DNA from: Deltaproteobacteria bacterium
GTDB taxonomy: Bacteria > Bdellovibrionota_B > Oligoflexia > Oligoflexales > Bog-1112
Length of the DNA stretch: 60,077 nucleotides
Assembly: GCA_020635195.1 (NCBI GenBank)
Contig: JACKAG010000013.1
Coordinates: 1 to 60,077, forward strand
Direction of reading: 5' to 3'
Position 1 is the first letter of the stretch; each line of letters starts with the position of its first letter. Both the position numbers and the translations under genes were made by a program. This document shows, piece after piece, positions 24,644 to 33,517 of the stretch. Below the pieces are notes generated by a model that was not told the DNA's origin, did not search any database, and was given only the letters and a program-made list of their open reading frames with translations.

Positions 24644-25521
24644 GTGATGCTTCCTCTGTCTGCGTCAGGTGGCAGAATGCTCTGAAGGCGCGAAGGATCT
24701 GGTCCGATCATGCCTATAGCCAGCTCAGCTGCGGCCTGAGATGCTCTTTTTTTACTTAATCCCCTGGCTTTTGCCAGGCAGATGCCTTTTATTTTGACGG
24801 CCACTTCATATTCCCTGGAGTGAGGGGGGCCTGTTTCCGTCAGCAGTTCATATTCAGGAATTTCTTTGAGAAACTTCTGAGTCCACTCCTGAAGCCGGCT
24901 TTTGCTATCTCCTGAGACAGCTTCGCCAGGAGTTACCAGGTGTTCTTTAAAACAGGCATTGATCACGTTCTGTGCCGCTGAGAAACCGCCATCCAGATAG
25001 ATCGCTCCGAAGAGCGCCTCGATGGCGTCGGCCAGCAGGGCTGGTCGTGAGCGCCCTCCCTGCTGCTCTTCTCCCTTACTCATGAGAATACAGTCTCCCA
25101 GATTTAAGTGGGAGGCAAGTGCTGCAAGTGTGGTTTCGTTCACTAATGCGGACCGTAGTCTGGAGAGTTCTCCCTCGCGGAAGAGCTTGCCTTGTTCGTT
25201 CCTGAGAGGCCAGATCTTTGTGCTGATCACCAGACCAAGAATGGCATCGCCGAGAAACTCAATCCGTTCATTCCAGGGAGCCTGCTCCTGTTTTGCCGGA
25301 CTTTGTCTGTGCTGATGACCAGTTCGCCTTTTGCCTGATGGGGCTCTGACAGCCGAGCTGTGGGTCAGAGCCTCATAAAGAAATTGTGGCTTTCGAAAAT
25401 GATAGGCAATTCTGGTCTGAAGCTCTTCAAGTCGCCCGAATTGTTCCGGATAACGGCTCATTAACTCTGTCCATGCTCCGGCACTTTTTCTCTCTCCGGA
25501 AGACTGCTCATGAGTCACCAT
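24640..25521 (-). CDS. rnc: Ribonuclease III
   Basis: RNase III cuts double-stranded RNA in rRNA and mRNA processing. The 293-residue protein shows ALTHSS, the catalytic signature ERIEFLGDAILG, the acidic DAIEALFGAIYLDGG, and a C-terminal double-stranded RNA-binding domain (SRLQEWTQ through KKRASQAAAELAI). Between ALTHSS and ERIEFLGD lies a basic, Gln-rich insert of about 20 residues that common family members lack. I used the ATG at 25521, with AAGGA upstream, rather than a longer frame to 25599. It is followed by der with a 4-nt overlap. Confidence 0.94.
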   Translation of the reverse strand: MVTHEQSSGERKSAGAWTELMSRYPEQFGRLEELQTRIAYHFRKPQFLYEALTHSSAVRAPSGKRRTGHQHRQSPAKQEQAPWNERIEFLGDAILGLVISTKIWPLRNEQGKLFREGELSRLRSALVNETTLAALASHLNLGDCILMSKGEEQQGGRSRPALLADAIEALFGAIYLDGGFSAAQNVINACFKEHLVTPGEAVSGDSKSRLQEWTQKFLKEIPEYELLTETGPPHSREYEVAVKIKGICLAKARGLSKKRASQAAAELAIGMIGPDPSRLQSILPPDADRGSIT

Positions 25522-25612
25522 GGGGGATCCTTTTGTTTCCCTGGTAAAGCATTTAACGATTCTGTTCCGGGCATTTGCAGCTTCCGGTTGCAGTAGCAAA
25601 AAACAGGACCAT

Positions 25613-25641
25613 ATTATAATTGATGCAGGTGTTATTTTCTA
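25613..25641 (-). promoter_or_regulatory. Putative promoter of rnc-der
   Basis: The minus strand has a perfect TATAAT (25618-25613) with TAGAAA (25641-25636) 17 bp upstream, 4 of 6 to consensus. It lies about 90 bp before the rnc ATG in the divergent rnc/mltG gap. Confidence 0.55.
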
Positions 25642-25757
25642 TAAAAAAGAAAAAAGTGTCTTATATTCTGATTGTTGTCAGGAGATTAGAGCATTTCAGT
25701 ATGCTGTGTTTGTGATATCTTAGGAGGAGTGTTGCCTGTGGAACTAAGAGGTGGAGT

Positions 25758-26819
25758 ATGGTGAGGATAGGGAGGCTAACAATCCGCTGGAAGATAGTGG
25801 GGTCTGTTTCTCTTCTGATTCTGTCTTTTCTTCTGTCTGGCTGGCTATGGCTGGAACAGTGGAGCCGAACCCCGCAGCCTCTGGGTCAGGAGCTGCTGTT
25901 TTCTGTTGATAATGGGGTCGGACTGCGGCGCCTTAGTCAGAATCTTGCTGAAAAGGGCCTGATTCGCCAGCCTCGCTTATTTCAGTTCTGGGTCAGGCTT
26001 CAGGGTCAGGCGAAAAACATTCAGGCTGGCCGTTATCGGGTCGATCATTCTGTAAGTCCAGAAGAATTGCTTCATCAGATGGTAAACGGCAAGGTCTGGA
26101 ACGAACTCACTCTGGAATGGGTTGTTCCTGAAGGCTTTACACAGCAGCAGATTATTGCCAGACTTGCTGCGATCAGTGGTCTTCCGGAACTTTCCTTTCG
26201 CCAGGTTGCAGAAGATCCTCAGTTTGTGTTTCAGCTTCTTGGGATCCAGGCGCCGGATCTGGAAGGTTTTTTGTTTCCAGCTACTTACCGTCTTTACAAT
26301 GATCATCCTGCACCCCGGACTCTTTTCCGGATGATGGTGTCAGAGTTTTTTAAGCGGCTTCCGGATGATTTTGACGATGATTGTCAGCGTATGGGTCTGA
26401 GCCTGAGAGAAGCTGTGACGTTTGCATCTCTGATCGAAAAGGAAACCAGACTCCGTGAGGAAAAGGCTCTTGTTTCAGAGGTGATCTGGAACAGATTGCG
26501 AAAGGGGATGTCTTTAGGGATCGATGCTGCGTTGATTTATGGAATTGCTGATTTTGATGGTAATTTAAGAACAAAGCATCTGAGTGATCGCAGCAATGTC
26601 TACAATACCAGGGTTCACCGGGGATTGCCTCCTGGTCCTGTAGGCTCTCCTGGCCTGGAGTCTTTGCAGGCTGTATTAAGCCCTGCAAATCATGGTTATT
26701 TATATTATGTTCTTCGATATGAGATGGATGGGAGGCACCATTTTTCCAGAACACTGAAAGAACATAATCATCATGTCAGGCAGCTGATTCGTGCTCAACG
26801 GAAGAGCAATCGCCAGTAG
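25758..26819 (+). CDS. mltG: Endolytic murein transglycosylase MltG (YceG-like)
   Basis: MltG cleaves nascent glycan strands and sets their length at the inner membrane. The 353-residue protein has a single N-terminal membrane segment (about 14-34), a LysM-like region around residues 45-110, and the YceG catalytic block: FASLIEKET with catalytic Glu227, VIWNRLRKGMSLGIDAALIYGI, SNVYNTRVHRGLPPGPVGSPGLESL and a C-terminal YLYYVLRYEMDGRHHFS. GGTGGAGT precedes the ATG. It is divergent from rnc and followed by a PilZ gene about 45 bp downstream. Confidence 0.94.
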   Translation: MVRIGRLTIRWKIVGSVSLLILSFLLSGWLWLEQWSRTPQPLGQELLFSVDNGVGLRRLSQNLAEKGLIRQPRLFQFWVRLQGQAKNIQAGRYRVDHSVSPEELLHQMVNGKVWNELTLEWVVPEGFTQQQIIARLAAISGLPELSFRQVAEDPQFVFQLLGIQAPDLEGFLFPATYRLYNDHPAPRTLFRMMVSEFFKRLPDDFDDDCQRMGLSLREAVTFASLIEKETRLREEKALVSEVIWNRLRKGMSLGIDAALIYGIADFDGNLRTKHLSDRSNVYNTRVHRGLPPGPVGSPGLESLQAVLSPANHGYLYYVLRYEMDGRHHFSRTLKEHNHHVRQLIRAQRKSNRQ

Positions 26820-26864
26820 TCTTTGTATTTTTGTTGTCATGTTCAGGCAGAGGGAGTTTTGAAG

Positions 26865-27296
26865 ATGGTCTCAGATATCAGAAAGTCAAAAAAGCAAAAA
26901 GATAAGAGTCGCTCTTCACAGAGCTCTGGTCAGGGGACAAAAAAAGAGAAGAGGGTGGATGGAGAACGAATCCCCATTCAGTTGCTGGTGGACTATAACG
27001 ACGGAGGCCTTTATCTCTTCGATTTCTGTAAAGATCTTGGGCAGGGAGGGGTTTTCATTGAGAGCAGAGAACCGAAAGAGCAGGGTTCTGAGTTGCATCT
27101 TACATTTACGATTCCAGACAGCAAGGAAACCCTGAATCTGAAAGGTCAGGTGATGTGGGTTCAGAAACCTCTTGAGAACCGACCGGACCTGATCCCGGGT
27201 ATGGGGATTCAGTTTATTGCGTTTACACCTGAGCAGCGAAAAATTCTTGCTGATTTTGTGGGCCGCTATAGCAATCGGGTGGGGAAATCTGCCTGA
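26865..27296 (+). CDS. PilZ-domain protein (myxobacterial TIGR02266-like)
   Basis: The protein has 143 residues. A very basic, disordered head (about 1-35, rich in Lys, Ser and Gln) is followed by a PilZ barrel: ERIPIQLLVDY, FCKDLGQGGVFIES, LTFTIPDSKETLNLKGQVMWVQ, GMGIQFIAFTPEQRKIL. PilZ domains usually bind cyclic-di-GMP through RxxxR and DxSxxG; here the second motif reads DLGQGG and the Arg pair is atypical, so ligand binding is uncertain. I used the ATG at 26865 behind AGAGGGAG. An EAL phosphodiesterase gene elsewhere in the window shows the organism handles cyclic-di-GMP. Confidence 0.8.
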   Translation: MVSDIRKSKKQKDKSRSSQSSGQGTKKEKRVDGERIPIQLLVDYNDGGLYLFDFCKDLGQGGVFIESREPKEQGSELHLTFTIPDSKETLNLKGQVMWVQKPLENRPDLIPGMGIQFIAFTPEQRKILADFVGRYSNRVGKSA

Positions 27297-27337
27297 ATCC
27301 CGGTCTTTTTCTAAGTTATCTCTCCGTATTTTATAAG

Positions 27338-27366
27338 TTTGCAGCTAGAGAGCTTTTCCTGATAAT
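27338..27366 (+). promoter_or_regulatory. Putative promoter for the 27403 gene
   Basis: TTTGCA (27338-27343) and GATAAT (27361-27366) lie 17 bp apart, 4 and 5 of 6 to consensus. The predicted start leaves a leader of about 30 nt before the ATG. Confidence 0.4.
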
Positions 27367-27402
27367 CTTTCGGTGAACATAATTTTCGGGGGAGGTCAGG
27401 CG

Positions 27403-28221
27403 ATGCGCTTTTTCGCATTATCATTTATTTCCATCATTTTTTCCAGCACTCTGGCACTGGCCAGAGTGGCTCCACCAACTGTATCGCTGAAAATCGAGGA
27501 AATTTTCGCAATCAGTAAAGGTTTTGATGCGAACGACCATGTAGAAATTGCGGTGCGTGGAACTTTGCAGGACAGCTGTCAGAAGGTCGGGACCAGCTCG
27601 GCAGATGTTGATCTGGAAAACGGGACTATCTCTGTGCGGGTTGAGGGTTATAGGCGCGATAGTGGTGCTTGCCTTCAGATGATCACTCCTTATCTTGAAA
27701 TTGTTCCGGTTGGTCACCTTCCGGCAGGGAATTACCAGGTTCTTGATTTGTCAGGGCATGCGGCAGCTAAAAGCCTTTCTGTCAATCCGTCTGATCATCC
27801 TGGACCTGATGACTACCTCTATGCGCCGGTTGACCGCGCGATGCTTTCTGCTCCTTCAGCTATCCGTCATAGCTTTGAGTCTAGCATGACCGATTCATCC
27901 TCTCAGACTCTTGTCCTGGAGGGGGCTTATCCTCGTTTCCTTAAGGGGTGTATGAGGGTTCAGGAGGTCAGGGCATATTACTCTGGTAATATCATGGTGG
28001 TTCAACCGATCGCTCGTCTTTTCGGAAATCAGCCTGATGATCCGGACAGTGTTCCGGAATGTCGGGAGGGAGCAGATCAGTATAATCGCTTCCGGATCAG
28101 CAAAGAGGTTAAGCTTCCGGTTCTGAGGCAGGGCTTACTTCATGTGAGAACTCCGAACGGGAAATCTCTGAACCGCCTGGTAGATTTCTGGACTCCTTCC
28201 GCCAGTCTTAGCAGAATGTAG
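27403..28221 (+). CDS. Secreted protein of unknown function
   Basis: The protein has 272 residues. The ATG at 27403 follows GGGGGAGG. An N-terminal Sec signal (FFALSFISIIFSSTLALA, cleavage after ALA) predicts a periplasmic or surface protein. The mature part is beta-rich, with Cys residues that could form disulphides (DSCQK, GACLQ, GCMRV, PECRE). I recognise no family. It converges with the BamA-like barrel gene across a 23-bp gap. Confidence 0.78.
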   Translation: MRFFALSFISIIFSSTLALARVAPPTVSLKIEEIFAISKGFDANDHVEIAVRGTLQDSCQKVGTSSADVDLENGTISVRVEGYRRDSGACLQMITPYLEIVPVGHLPAGNYQVLDLSGHAAAKSLSVNPSDHPGPDDYLYAPVDRAMLSAPSAIRHSFESSMTDSSSQTLVLEGAYPRFLKGCMRVQEVRAYYSGNIMVVQPIARLFGNQPDDPDSVPECREGADQYNRFRISKEVKLPVLRQGLLHVRTPNGKSLNRLVDFWTPSASLSRM

Positions 28222-28244
28222 CAGGGCTCTAAGGAGTCATGGGT

Positions 28245-29552
28245 TCAGAAGACGTTCCATGGGTACTGGAAAATCAGAATAAATTGCTGGCCCTCAGATC
28301 CATGGGCTATGTCTCCTCTGATAACAAAACCTGATGCCAGAAGAAGCCGGACACCGCCACCGCAGGAACTGCGGTAGCGCTTTTGTTTTAGTAAATCCGG
28401 CGAGGCATCCGCAACAGTCCCTGTCTCACAAAAAGCTGCCAGTTGCAGGCCTGTTCTGATGCCACTCAGGATACCGATATTGAAGGGGGACAGCTCTCTG
28501 GTCAGGTTGAGTCGAAATTCCGTCCCGAATGACTGACTATGAGCCCCGTAAAAACGGTTGGTGGGAAAGGCCTGCATCCTCTGTGTTCCTCCCAGGGGAA
28601 TTGCAGTACCATGGCCTCTTTCGCTGATTTTATCTGTGATCTGTCTTTCTTCGTGAAGACGGCACTGTTGCTGTTTGTCTGATCCGCTCAGTTCTTCGCA
28701 GTCAATACCAAGGCTTTTACTGACAGACTCGGGGCTTTCTTCTCCTCTACCTCTGACGATCGCATCTGAGCGGTATGCATTAAAAACCAGCGTACTGTAA
28801 CTTAAGACCGGAATATAAAACGTTGCATTGTAATCAAGGGTGTAAAACCAGGCTTCCCGGGTATCCGGGCGGGGTTTGTCATAGCGGAATACTTCAAGGA
28901 TGGCTCCTTTGTGGGGATCAGAACGATCATCGGAAAGATCCAGAATACTTCCGTAGCTCAGGTTGATACTTTCGGAGCTTTTACCGAGTCCGGGCAGAAT
29001 ATTATGGTACTGCTGATCAGAGTAAGAACGGATTTGTTCTCGCTGGCGGTTGATTCCGATATTGAACTGCAATCGTCGATCGAGGATTCGCCAGTTAAGC
29101 TGTGCCAGACTTGCATCAAAAAAAGTAAGGTGCCGGATCAGCCGATCTTCACGGGATGAGTCCATCCCTCTCGGATAGACTTCTACACTGGCCCGGTCAA
29201 ATATATTATAAAAAAGGTTAAGAGAGAGGCTATCCTGGTTCAGCATGATATCGGTCAGGCCCAGTCCCCCACCGCTCATATCTCCCCAGAAGCGGTAAGC
29301 GAAGAGGTCTGTTTCCGTCCTGAGCAGATTAAATATGCCCCCAATTCCGCCATAGAAAAAACCAATTCCTGGTATTCTGGCAGCTGCGGGGGTCAGGATA
29401 TGGCCTCCACTGGTTTTTGCCTGTTCTGTCCTTCTTGGTGGGATCAGAGGATGTCGGAGCTCCCGCCTTTGTTCTCCCAGAGGCTCTGCCTGGCTCGGCT
29501 CAGAAGATGTTACGAAAAGAACAAGACAGCAGAAGATGGTCCACAGTAGCAT
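28245..29552 (-). CDS. Outer-membrane beta-barrel protein, BamA/Omp85 C-terminal-like
   Basis: The protein has 435 residues with a Sec signal (cleavage near SQA) and no POTRA domains. The body shows alternating amphipathic strands, an Omp85-type YGSILDLSDDRSDPHKGAILEVF segment near residue 205, LGGTQRMQAFP at the position of the usual GGxxxxRGF motif, GTEFRLNL, and ends in a C-terminal Phe as expected for BAM substrates. The Arg of the RGF lock motif is not seen. AAGGACC precedes the ATG. I call it a stand-alone Omp85-like barrel; a translocation role is not shown. It follows the ricin-like lipoprotein gene with a 63-bp gap. Confidence 0.75.
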   Translation of the reverse strand: MLLWTIFCCLVLFVTSSEPSQAEPLGEQRRELRHPLIPPRRTEQAKTSGGHILTPAAARIPGIGFFYGGIGGIFNLLRTETDLFAYRFWGDMSGGGLGLTDIMLNQDSLSLNLFYNIFDRASVEVYPRGMDSSREDRLIRHLTFFDASLAQLNWRILDRRLQFNIGINRQREQIRSYSDQQYHNILPGLGKSSESINLSYGSILDLSDDRSDPHKGAILEVFRYDKPRPDTREAWFYTLDYNATFYIPVLSYSTLVFNAYRSDAIVRGRGEESPESVSKSLGIDCEELSGSDKQQQCRLHEERQITDKISERGHGTAIPLGGTQRMQAFPTNRFYGAHSQSFGTEFRLNLTRELSPFNIGILSGIRTGLQLAAFCETGTVADASPDLLKQKRYRSSCGGGVRLLLASGFVIRGDIAHGSEGQQFILIFQYPWNVF

Positions 29553-29615
29553 AATGGTCCTTCAGAGCCTGAATCAGATCAGAGCAGATGTTTCTACTCT
29601 ACTCTGACGCTGTAA

Positions 29616-30857
29616 TCAGTCGTCCTGAGATACGAACCGTGTGAACTGACTGCTTCTGATATTGGGGTTTGTTGTCCGGCAGGGGGTTAAGCGGACAGGA
29701 GCACCATTGCGTAGCGGAGCAACTCCTGTCAGATCTCCTTCTTCCGGAGGGATGGAGAGGCAACGAGCGGTGCCATCTGCCTGATTCATGATTCTGAAAG
29801 AATTGCGTCCGCCAGAGTCGTTTTCTGTCGTTTCGACAAGGGTAAATAACTGGTCAGAGCGAGGAACTTCTTCATCACACTCCTGCTGAATCAGATAGGG
29901 ATCACCATTGTTGACGGGTTGTACCTGCAGGCATAATTTACCTGCATTGAACTGTATGGTGAACCAGCCGTACTCTTCCGGAGGCAGCTCATTATTCAGC
30001 TTCTGTGCTCCGTGCAGCTTTGTCCGGACCATCTGAGGAGACTTGTAATGACAGTCCCACTGCACAGCGAAGCCTCCGTCTCCCATCTGAAGACACTTTC
30101 TGACCCGGGAACCGGCCTCTTCGGCAGGTTTTGCATAGTCCGTCAGATCACTTTGTCCGAATGATATCGCATTATATCCGTCGAGACATCTCTGACCATT
30201 CCACAGATATTTTCGGTAGTTGCATAGTTCTTTTTCAGATTTTTCAACATCTACATCAACTTTTTGAGTGTATAGTAGTTTTTCCATAACAAGCGGGATA
30301 TTACGGTCGCTTGGTGTAAACTCTTTTGTACTGCCTTCATACCAGACGATGGTTTTTTTGCGATCGCTGGATTGCCAGAAAAATGACGCGACCACTTTAT
30401 ATCTCGTATTTTTTTCTAACAGTTGCAGTTCCAGTTGCATTTCATTGCAGCGGTTGACTTCCTGACTACTGTAACTTTTGATGGTCTGCCCCGCGCTGAT
30501 GAGTTCGGCGTAGAAGTACCAGCCTTCTGCGATAAACTGACTGTCATGAGTAAAGCACTTGGTGATAATCTCTTCGATCCCTGCGCTGGATGTTGGTTTT
30601 CCTTCTGTCAGTGAGAGTCCCTGCACCTTTGCAACATTTGACTGAGATTTTGTGCTTATATTGGCAGGTGGTGTAAAGTCTTTAAGGTCCGCGGGAACAG
30701 CCAGACGCATTTTTCCTGTGCTGTCGAAAACACCGGATGAAACACCCTCTGTTTCAGACTGATAATTACTCCGATTACTGTTGGTTTTACAGGCTGATGG
30801 GAGCATTATGGCAAAGAAGATCCAGGAGTATCTCCATGGTCTGTTGAGTCGTTTCAT
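29616..30857 (-). CDS. Lipoprotein with C-terminal ricin-type beta-trefoil-like domain
   Basis: The protein has 413 residues. The signal ends in LPSAC, with Cys23 as lipidation site. The middle (about 100-210) is beta-rich and of unknown type. The last 160 residues have the repeated pattern of ricin B lectins: KLCLQVQPVNNGDPYLIQQECDEE and ARCLSIPPEEG...APVRLTPC, with paired Cys. A carbohydrate-binding role at the envelope is likely but not proven. GGGAG precedes the ATG. It lies downstream of two exported paralogues on the same strand. Confidence 0.72.
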   Translation of the reverse strand: MKRLNRPWRYSWIFFAIMLPSACKTNSNRSNYQSETEGVSSGVFDSTGKMRLAVPADLKDFTPPANISTKSQSNVAKVQGLSLTEGKPTSSAGIEEIITKCFTHDSQFIAEGWYFYAELISAGQTIKSYSSQEVNRCNEMQLELQLLEKNTRYKVVASFFWQSSDRKKTIVWYEGSTKEFTPSDRNIPLVMEKLLYTQKVDVDVEKSEKELCNYRKYLWNGQRCLDGYNAISFGQSDLTDYAKPAEEAGSRVRKCLQMGDGGFAVQWDCHYKSPQMVRTKLHGAQKLNNELPPEEYGWFTIQFNAGKLCLQVQPVNNGDPYLIQQECDEEVPRSDQLFTLVETTENDSGGRNSFRIMNQADGTARCLSIPPEEGDLTGVAPLRNGAPVRLTPCRTTNPNIRSSQFTRFVSQDD

Positions 30858-30987
30858 AGTTGTCTCCCGGTCCTTTCAGTTGATTGCCAGAATCCGCCAG
30901 CGCACCTGCTCTCTTCTATCGGAGCCTGTTACTGAGATCTTAAATCCCATTGACCTGAGGGTGTTGCTCAGGGTTTCGCTGGGATGA

Positions 30988-31926
30988 TTATCTCAGCCAG
31001 ATAACTGTCTTACTCAGGCTTTCTGCAACATCATCCACAAATATCATGACATATGGACAATCATTGATTTTTGCAACTTTGTCCATGGTTAGTCCCCAAT
31101 GATTGCGTTCACTTTCTGTCAGAGCTGAGACGGTCACATAATCACGTCGGTTGTCTCCGAAATCTCGTTTGAGTAGTCCAAGGATACGCCCAACGGGATC
31201 TGTTACGATAAAATAGCGGCTGAAGTGTGATGCATTTTCATCATCGTGAAGAAAAGAAATCTGAATACTAAACTGATTTTCACTGCTTAGTTGCATAAGT
31301 CTGGCTCTGACAGCATGCTTTCGGACGCTGGCAGGCCCCAGAGCTGTCCGGAACTGAATGGGACTGCTGATAATTCCGGAGTGAGAGCGATCCAGATCCA
31401 GACGTAGCCTGGCAGGGAGCTCTCCATGGTCGAGACGGCTTTTTCTCAGAGATGATTCGGATAATGTTTTTCTGTATATGACAATTTCGCTGCCTTCTAT
31501 CACCCGGAAGACAAGAAAAAACCGTCTCGATGAGGAAAGATCAATGTTGTTAAAAATAAGATAAGGTGGGTAGCCTGATGAAATCTTATCCTGATCTTCG
31601 AAGTAACGAACCCCAAGAGTATTTTTATCTCCGTCTGCCAGGACGACTTTATCAATATAGTGTTCGCTGGATTGTGGGAATTTGAGTAGAAATGACAGGT
31701 TTGCCCGGACATTGACCCGTGATTTTTCTGCGTAGAGACCGTCTATCCAGAAGATGCATTTATCGGGATCACAGCTGATGGCCGTTTCTGTCGCCACAAT
31801 ATCGATGTTACATGGGTCTTTTTCTTCATCTTCTTCATCAGATTCCTGAGCAGATGTGCGAAACGCAGCTTTGCTGAGCCCAAGAGCTGTGATGAAGGTT
31901 CCAAATTGTCGTCGGCTTAGTTTCAT
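30988..31926 (-). CDS. Tat-exported protein of unknown function
   Basis: The protein has 312 residues. The N-terminus MKLSRRQFGTFITALGLSKAA carries a twin-arginine motif (SRRQF) and a weakly hydrophobic core, as in Tat substrates, followed by a highly acidic linker. The body is beta-rich (for example YLIFNNIDLSSSRRFFLVFRV). It shares this segment and its overall plan with the next gene upstream (31936-32850), so the two look like diverged paralogues. Its ATG lies 9 nt after the stop of that gene. No cofactor motif was recognised that would explain Tat export. Confidence 0.78.
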   Translation of the reverse strand: MKLSRRQFGTFITALGLSKAAFRTSAQESDEEDEEKDPCNIDIVATETAISCDPDKCIFWIDGLYAEKSRVNVRANLSFLLKFPQSSEHYIDKVVLADGDKNTLGVRYFEDQDKISSGYPPYLIFNNIDLSSSRRFFLVFRVIEGSEIVIYRKTLSESSLRKSRLDHGELPARLRLDLDRSHSGIISSPIQFRTALGPASVRKHAVRARLMQLSSENQFSIQISFLHDDENASHFSRYFIVTDPVGRILGLLKRDFGDNRRDYVTVSALTESERNHWGLTMDKVAKINDCPYVMIFVDDVAESLSKTVIWLR

Positions 31927-31935
31927 CCTATTTAC

Positions 31936-32850
31936 TCAGAGCAATCGGACAAATGTTCGTAAATAAAACTGATCGTCCACCAGGCGGTAACAGATAAATT
32001 CCGGATACTCAAGAATATCTGTGAATGTATCACCTGCTCCGGAAACCGGAGTTCCGGAAAGATCTGTAATAATACAATCTTTTAGCTCTGTTGCGGCAGA
32101 GAAAACGGCATCTTCAGACGCTATGGAGTAGGAGCCTGATTTAAAGAAGCGGTCTGTGAATTCGGGATTGGGCCCTATGTTGGCGAAGGCCTGGTATTCT
32201 CCGAATACTCCGGGAACTGAAAGAGGCGTCGGACTTTGTACTTTTTTTCCAAGAAACGTATCAGAGAAGGCAATGGCATATTTCATCGTGTGTTTTGAGT
32301 AAAAGTACGATCCTTCACAGTTTGGGCAGGCAGTTTTAAAAACCAGGATCAGTTGCCGGTCACTTTTTATCCGGAGATTATCGAAAACAACCGGACGGAT
32401 CGAAGTATCTGGTCTTATGTCTGTCTGGTCGACAATACCCTTACCGGCAAGTAATTTACCGGATGGTCGTAGCAGATACATTTCGCTCAGGTTTCCGTGC
32501 TGGTATTTCGGAAGGCTGACAACCACCATAGCTGAGTTATGGTCCCCGTAAAATTTATAAACAGCCTCCAGGTTTTCTCCAGCATCAGGAAGCCCCTGCC
32601 AGTCGATTTTGTTGATGGACTGAGGAGAACAGACGGATTTCTTCTCTTCTTCGTTGCTCTTCGTTGCTGTTTCTCCGGATGATGAATAGGGAGTAGGGGC
32701 TGTTCCGTTTTCTTCTTTCTTCGCCGTATTGTTCCGGATGGCAGCGGTATTTGTGTCTGGCTGTTGTAATGATTTTCTGTCTCTGGTCTTACAGGCAGCC
32801 CATATCAGGGTAAAAGGAAGAAGAAACAAAGAGTGATACTTGCTGATCAT
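31936..32850 (-). CDS. Lipoprotein, paralogue of the neighbouring Tat protein
   Basis: The protein has 304 residues from the ATG at 32850. The signal ends in IWAAC, giving a lipobox with Cys20, followed by a Ser/Thr/Glu-rich linker. The body includes VVFDNLRIKSDRQLILVFKT, which matches the equivalent stretch of the Tat protein downstream. A CPNC pair near residue 186 could be redox-active or structural. A longer frame to 32949 exists, but the lipobox placement favours the shorter start; neither has a clear ribosome site. The function is unknown. Confidence 0.72.
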   Translation of the reverse strand: MISKYHSLFLLPFTLIWAACKTRDRKSLQQPDTNTAAIRNNTAKKEENGTAPTPYSSSGETATKSNEEEKKSVCSPQSINKIDWQGLPDAGENLEAVYKFYGDHNSAMVVVSLPKYQHGNLSEMYLLRPSGKLLAGKGIVDQTDIRPDTSIRPVVFDNLRIKSDRQLILVFKTACPNCEGSYFYSKHTMKYAIAFSDTFLGKKVQSPTPLSVPGVFGEYQAFANIGPNPEFTDRFFKSGSYSIASEDAVFSAATELKDCIITDLSGTPVSGAGDTFTDILEYPEFICYRLVDDQFYLRTFVRLL

Positions 32851-33088
32851 AGTGGAAGCTGAGCTCTGCTGTGTCAGATCTGTGATCTGACGGCTCCGAT
32901 CACTTTGTATTTTTCTGATTGCAGACAGCAAGGCCTCTATCCATACCATAGTTTCAGAATCATCTGACGGAGATGTCTGTTCTGGACATCGGACTCAGAA
33001 AAGAAAGACTTTAACTATTTATGAAGCTTGCTGTTTCGTTCCAGAGTATGAATTGTTTGCCTGAAGTTGCCTGGACAGAGAGGGTTGC

Positions 33089-33442
33089 TTAATTTTCATG
33101 ATCGGGGAGCTGGACCCACTCTTCGTGGTCTGTTGACTGAGGTGACGTTACCGTCTCAGCTGAACCAAGTGAAGTCAGTGAACCAAGCTGAGTTGGTTTT
33201 GTTTGTTCTGTCTGAGTTTGTTCTATTTCTTCTGGCTGCTTAAGATTTGCTTCTTCCGGATGGGGGAAGATCTTCGGTAGAATGATGGCTGTAAAAAATG
33301 TTGCACCGAGAATAACTAAATGAGAGAGAGAATCCTGATCGGATGGCGCCGTTGTTTCAACTGCGACGACACGGCACGGAAGTATTGCAAGACTCAGGAC
33401 GATAAGAGCTACCTGAACTGTTTGCGTTAGTATATGTCTCAC
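33089..33442 (-). CDS. Small exported or membrane protein of unknown function
   Basis: The protein has 117 residues. The GTG start has a GGAGG site 6 nt upstream, which supports real translation. Residues 8-28 form a signal-like segment, a second hydrophobic stretch (LVILGATFFTAIILP) lies at about 43-57, and the tail is rich in Glu, Gln and Thr. It could be a small two-segment membrane protein with a flexible tail. It precedes the gene at 31936-32850 by about 240 bp. Confidence 0.65.
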   Translation of the reverse strand: MRHILTQTVQVALIVLSLAILPCRVVAVETTAPSDQDSLSHLVILGATFFTAIILPKIFPHPEEANLKQPEEIEQTQTEQTKPTQLGSLTSLGSAETVTSPQSTDHEEWVQLPDHEN

Positions 33443-33517
33443 AGAAAACCTCCATCTAAGATGCAGAACTTACTTTTTGCCATAGTCAATTATTTTTATC
33501 AAGGATTTAGTGATGAT

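Noticed and set aside
30988..31926. SoxY-like sulfur carrier for the Tat protein
   Set aside because: The Tat signal and beta-rich body were suggestive, but I found neither the C-terminal Gly-Gly-Cys-Gly carrier motif nor the SoxY core.
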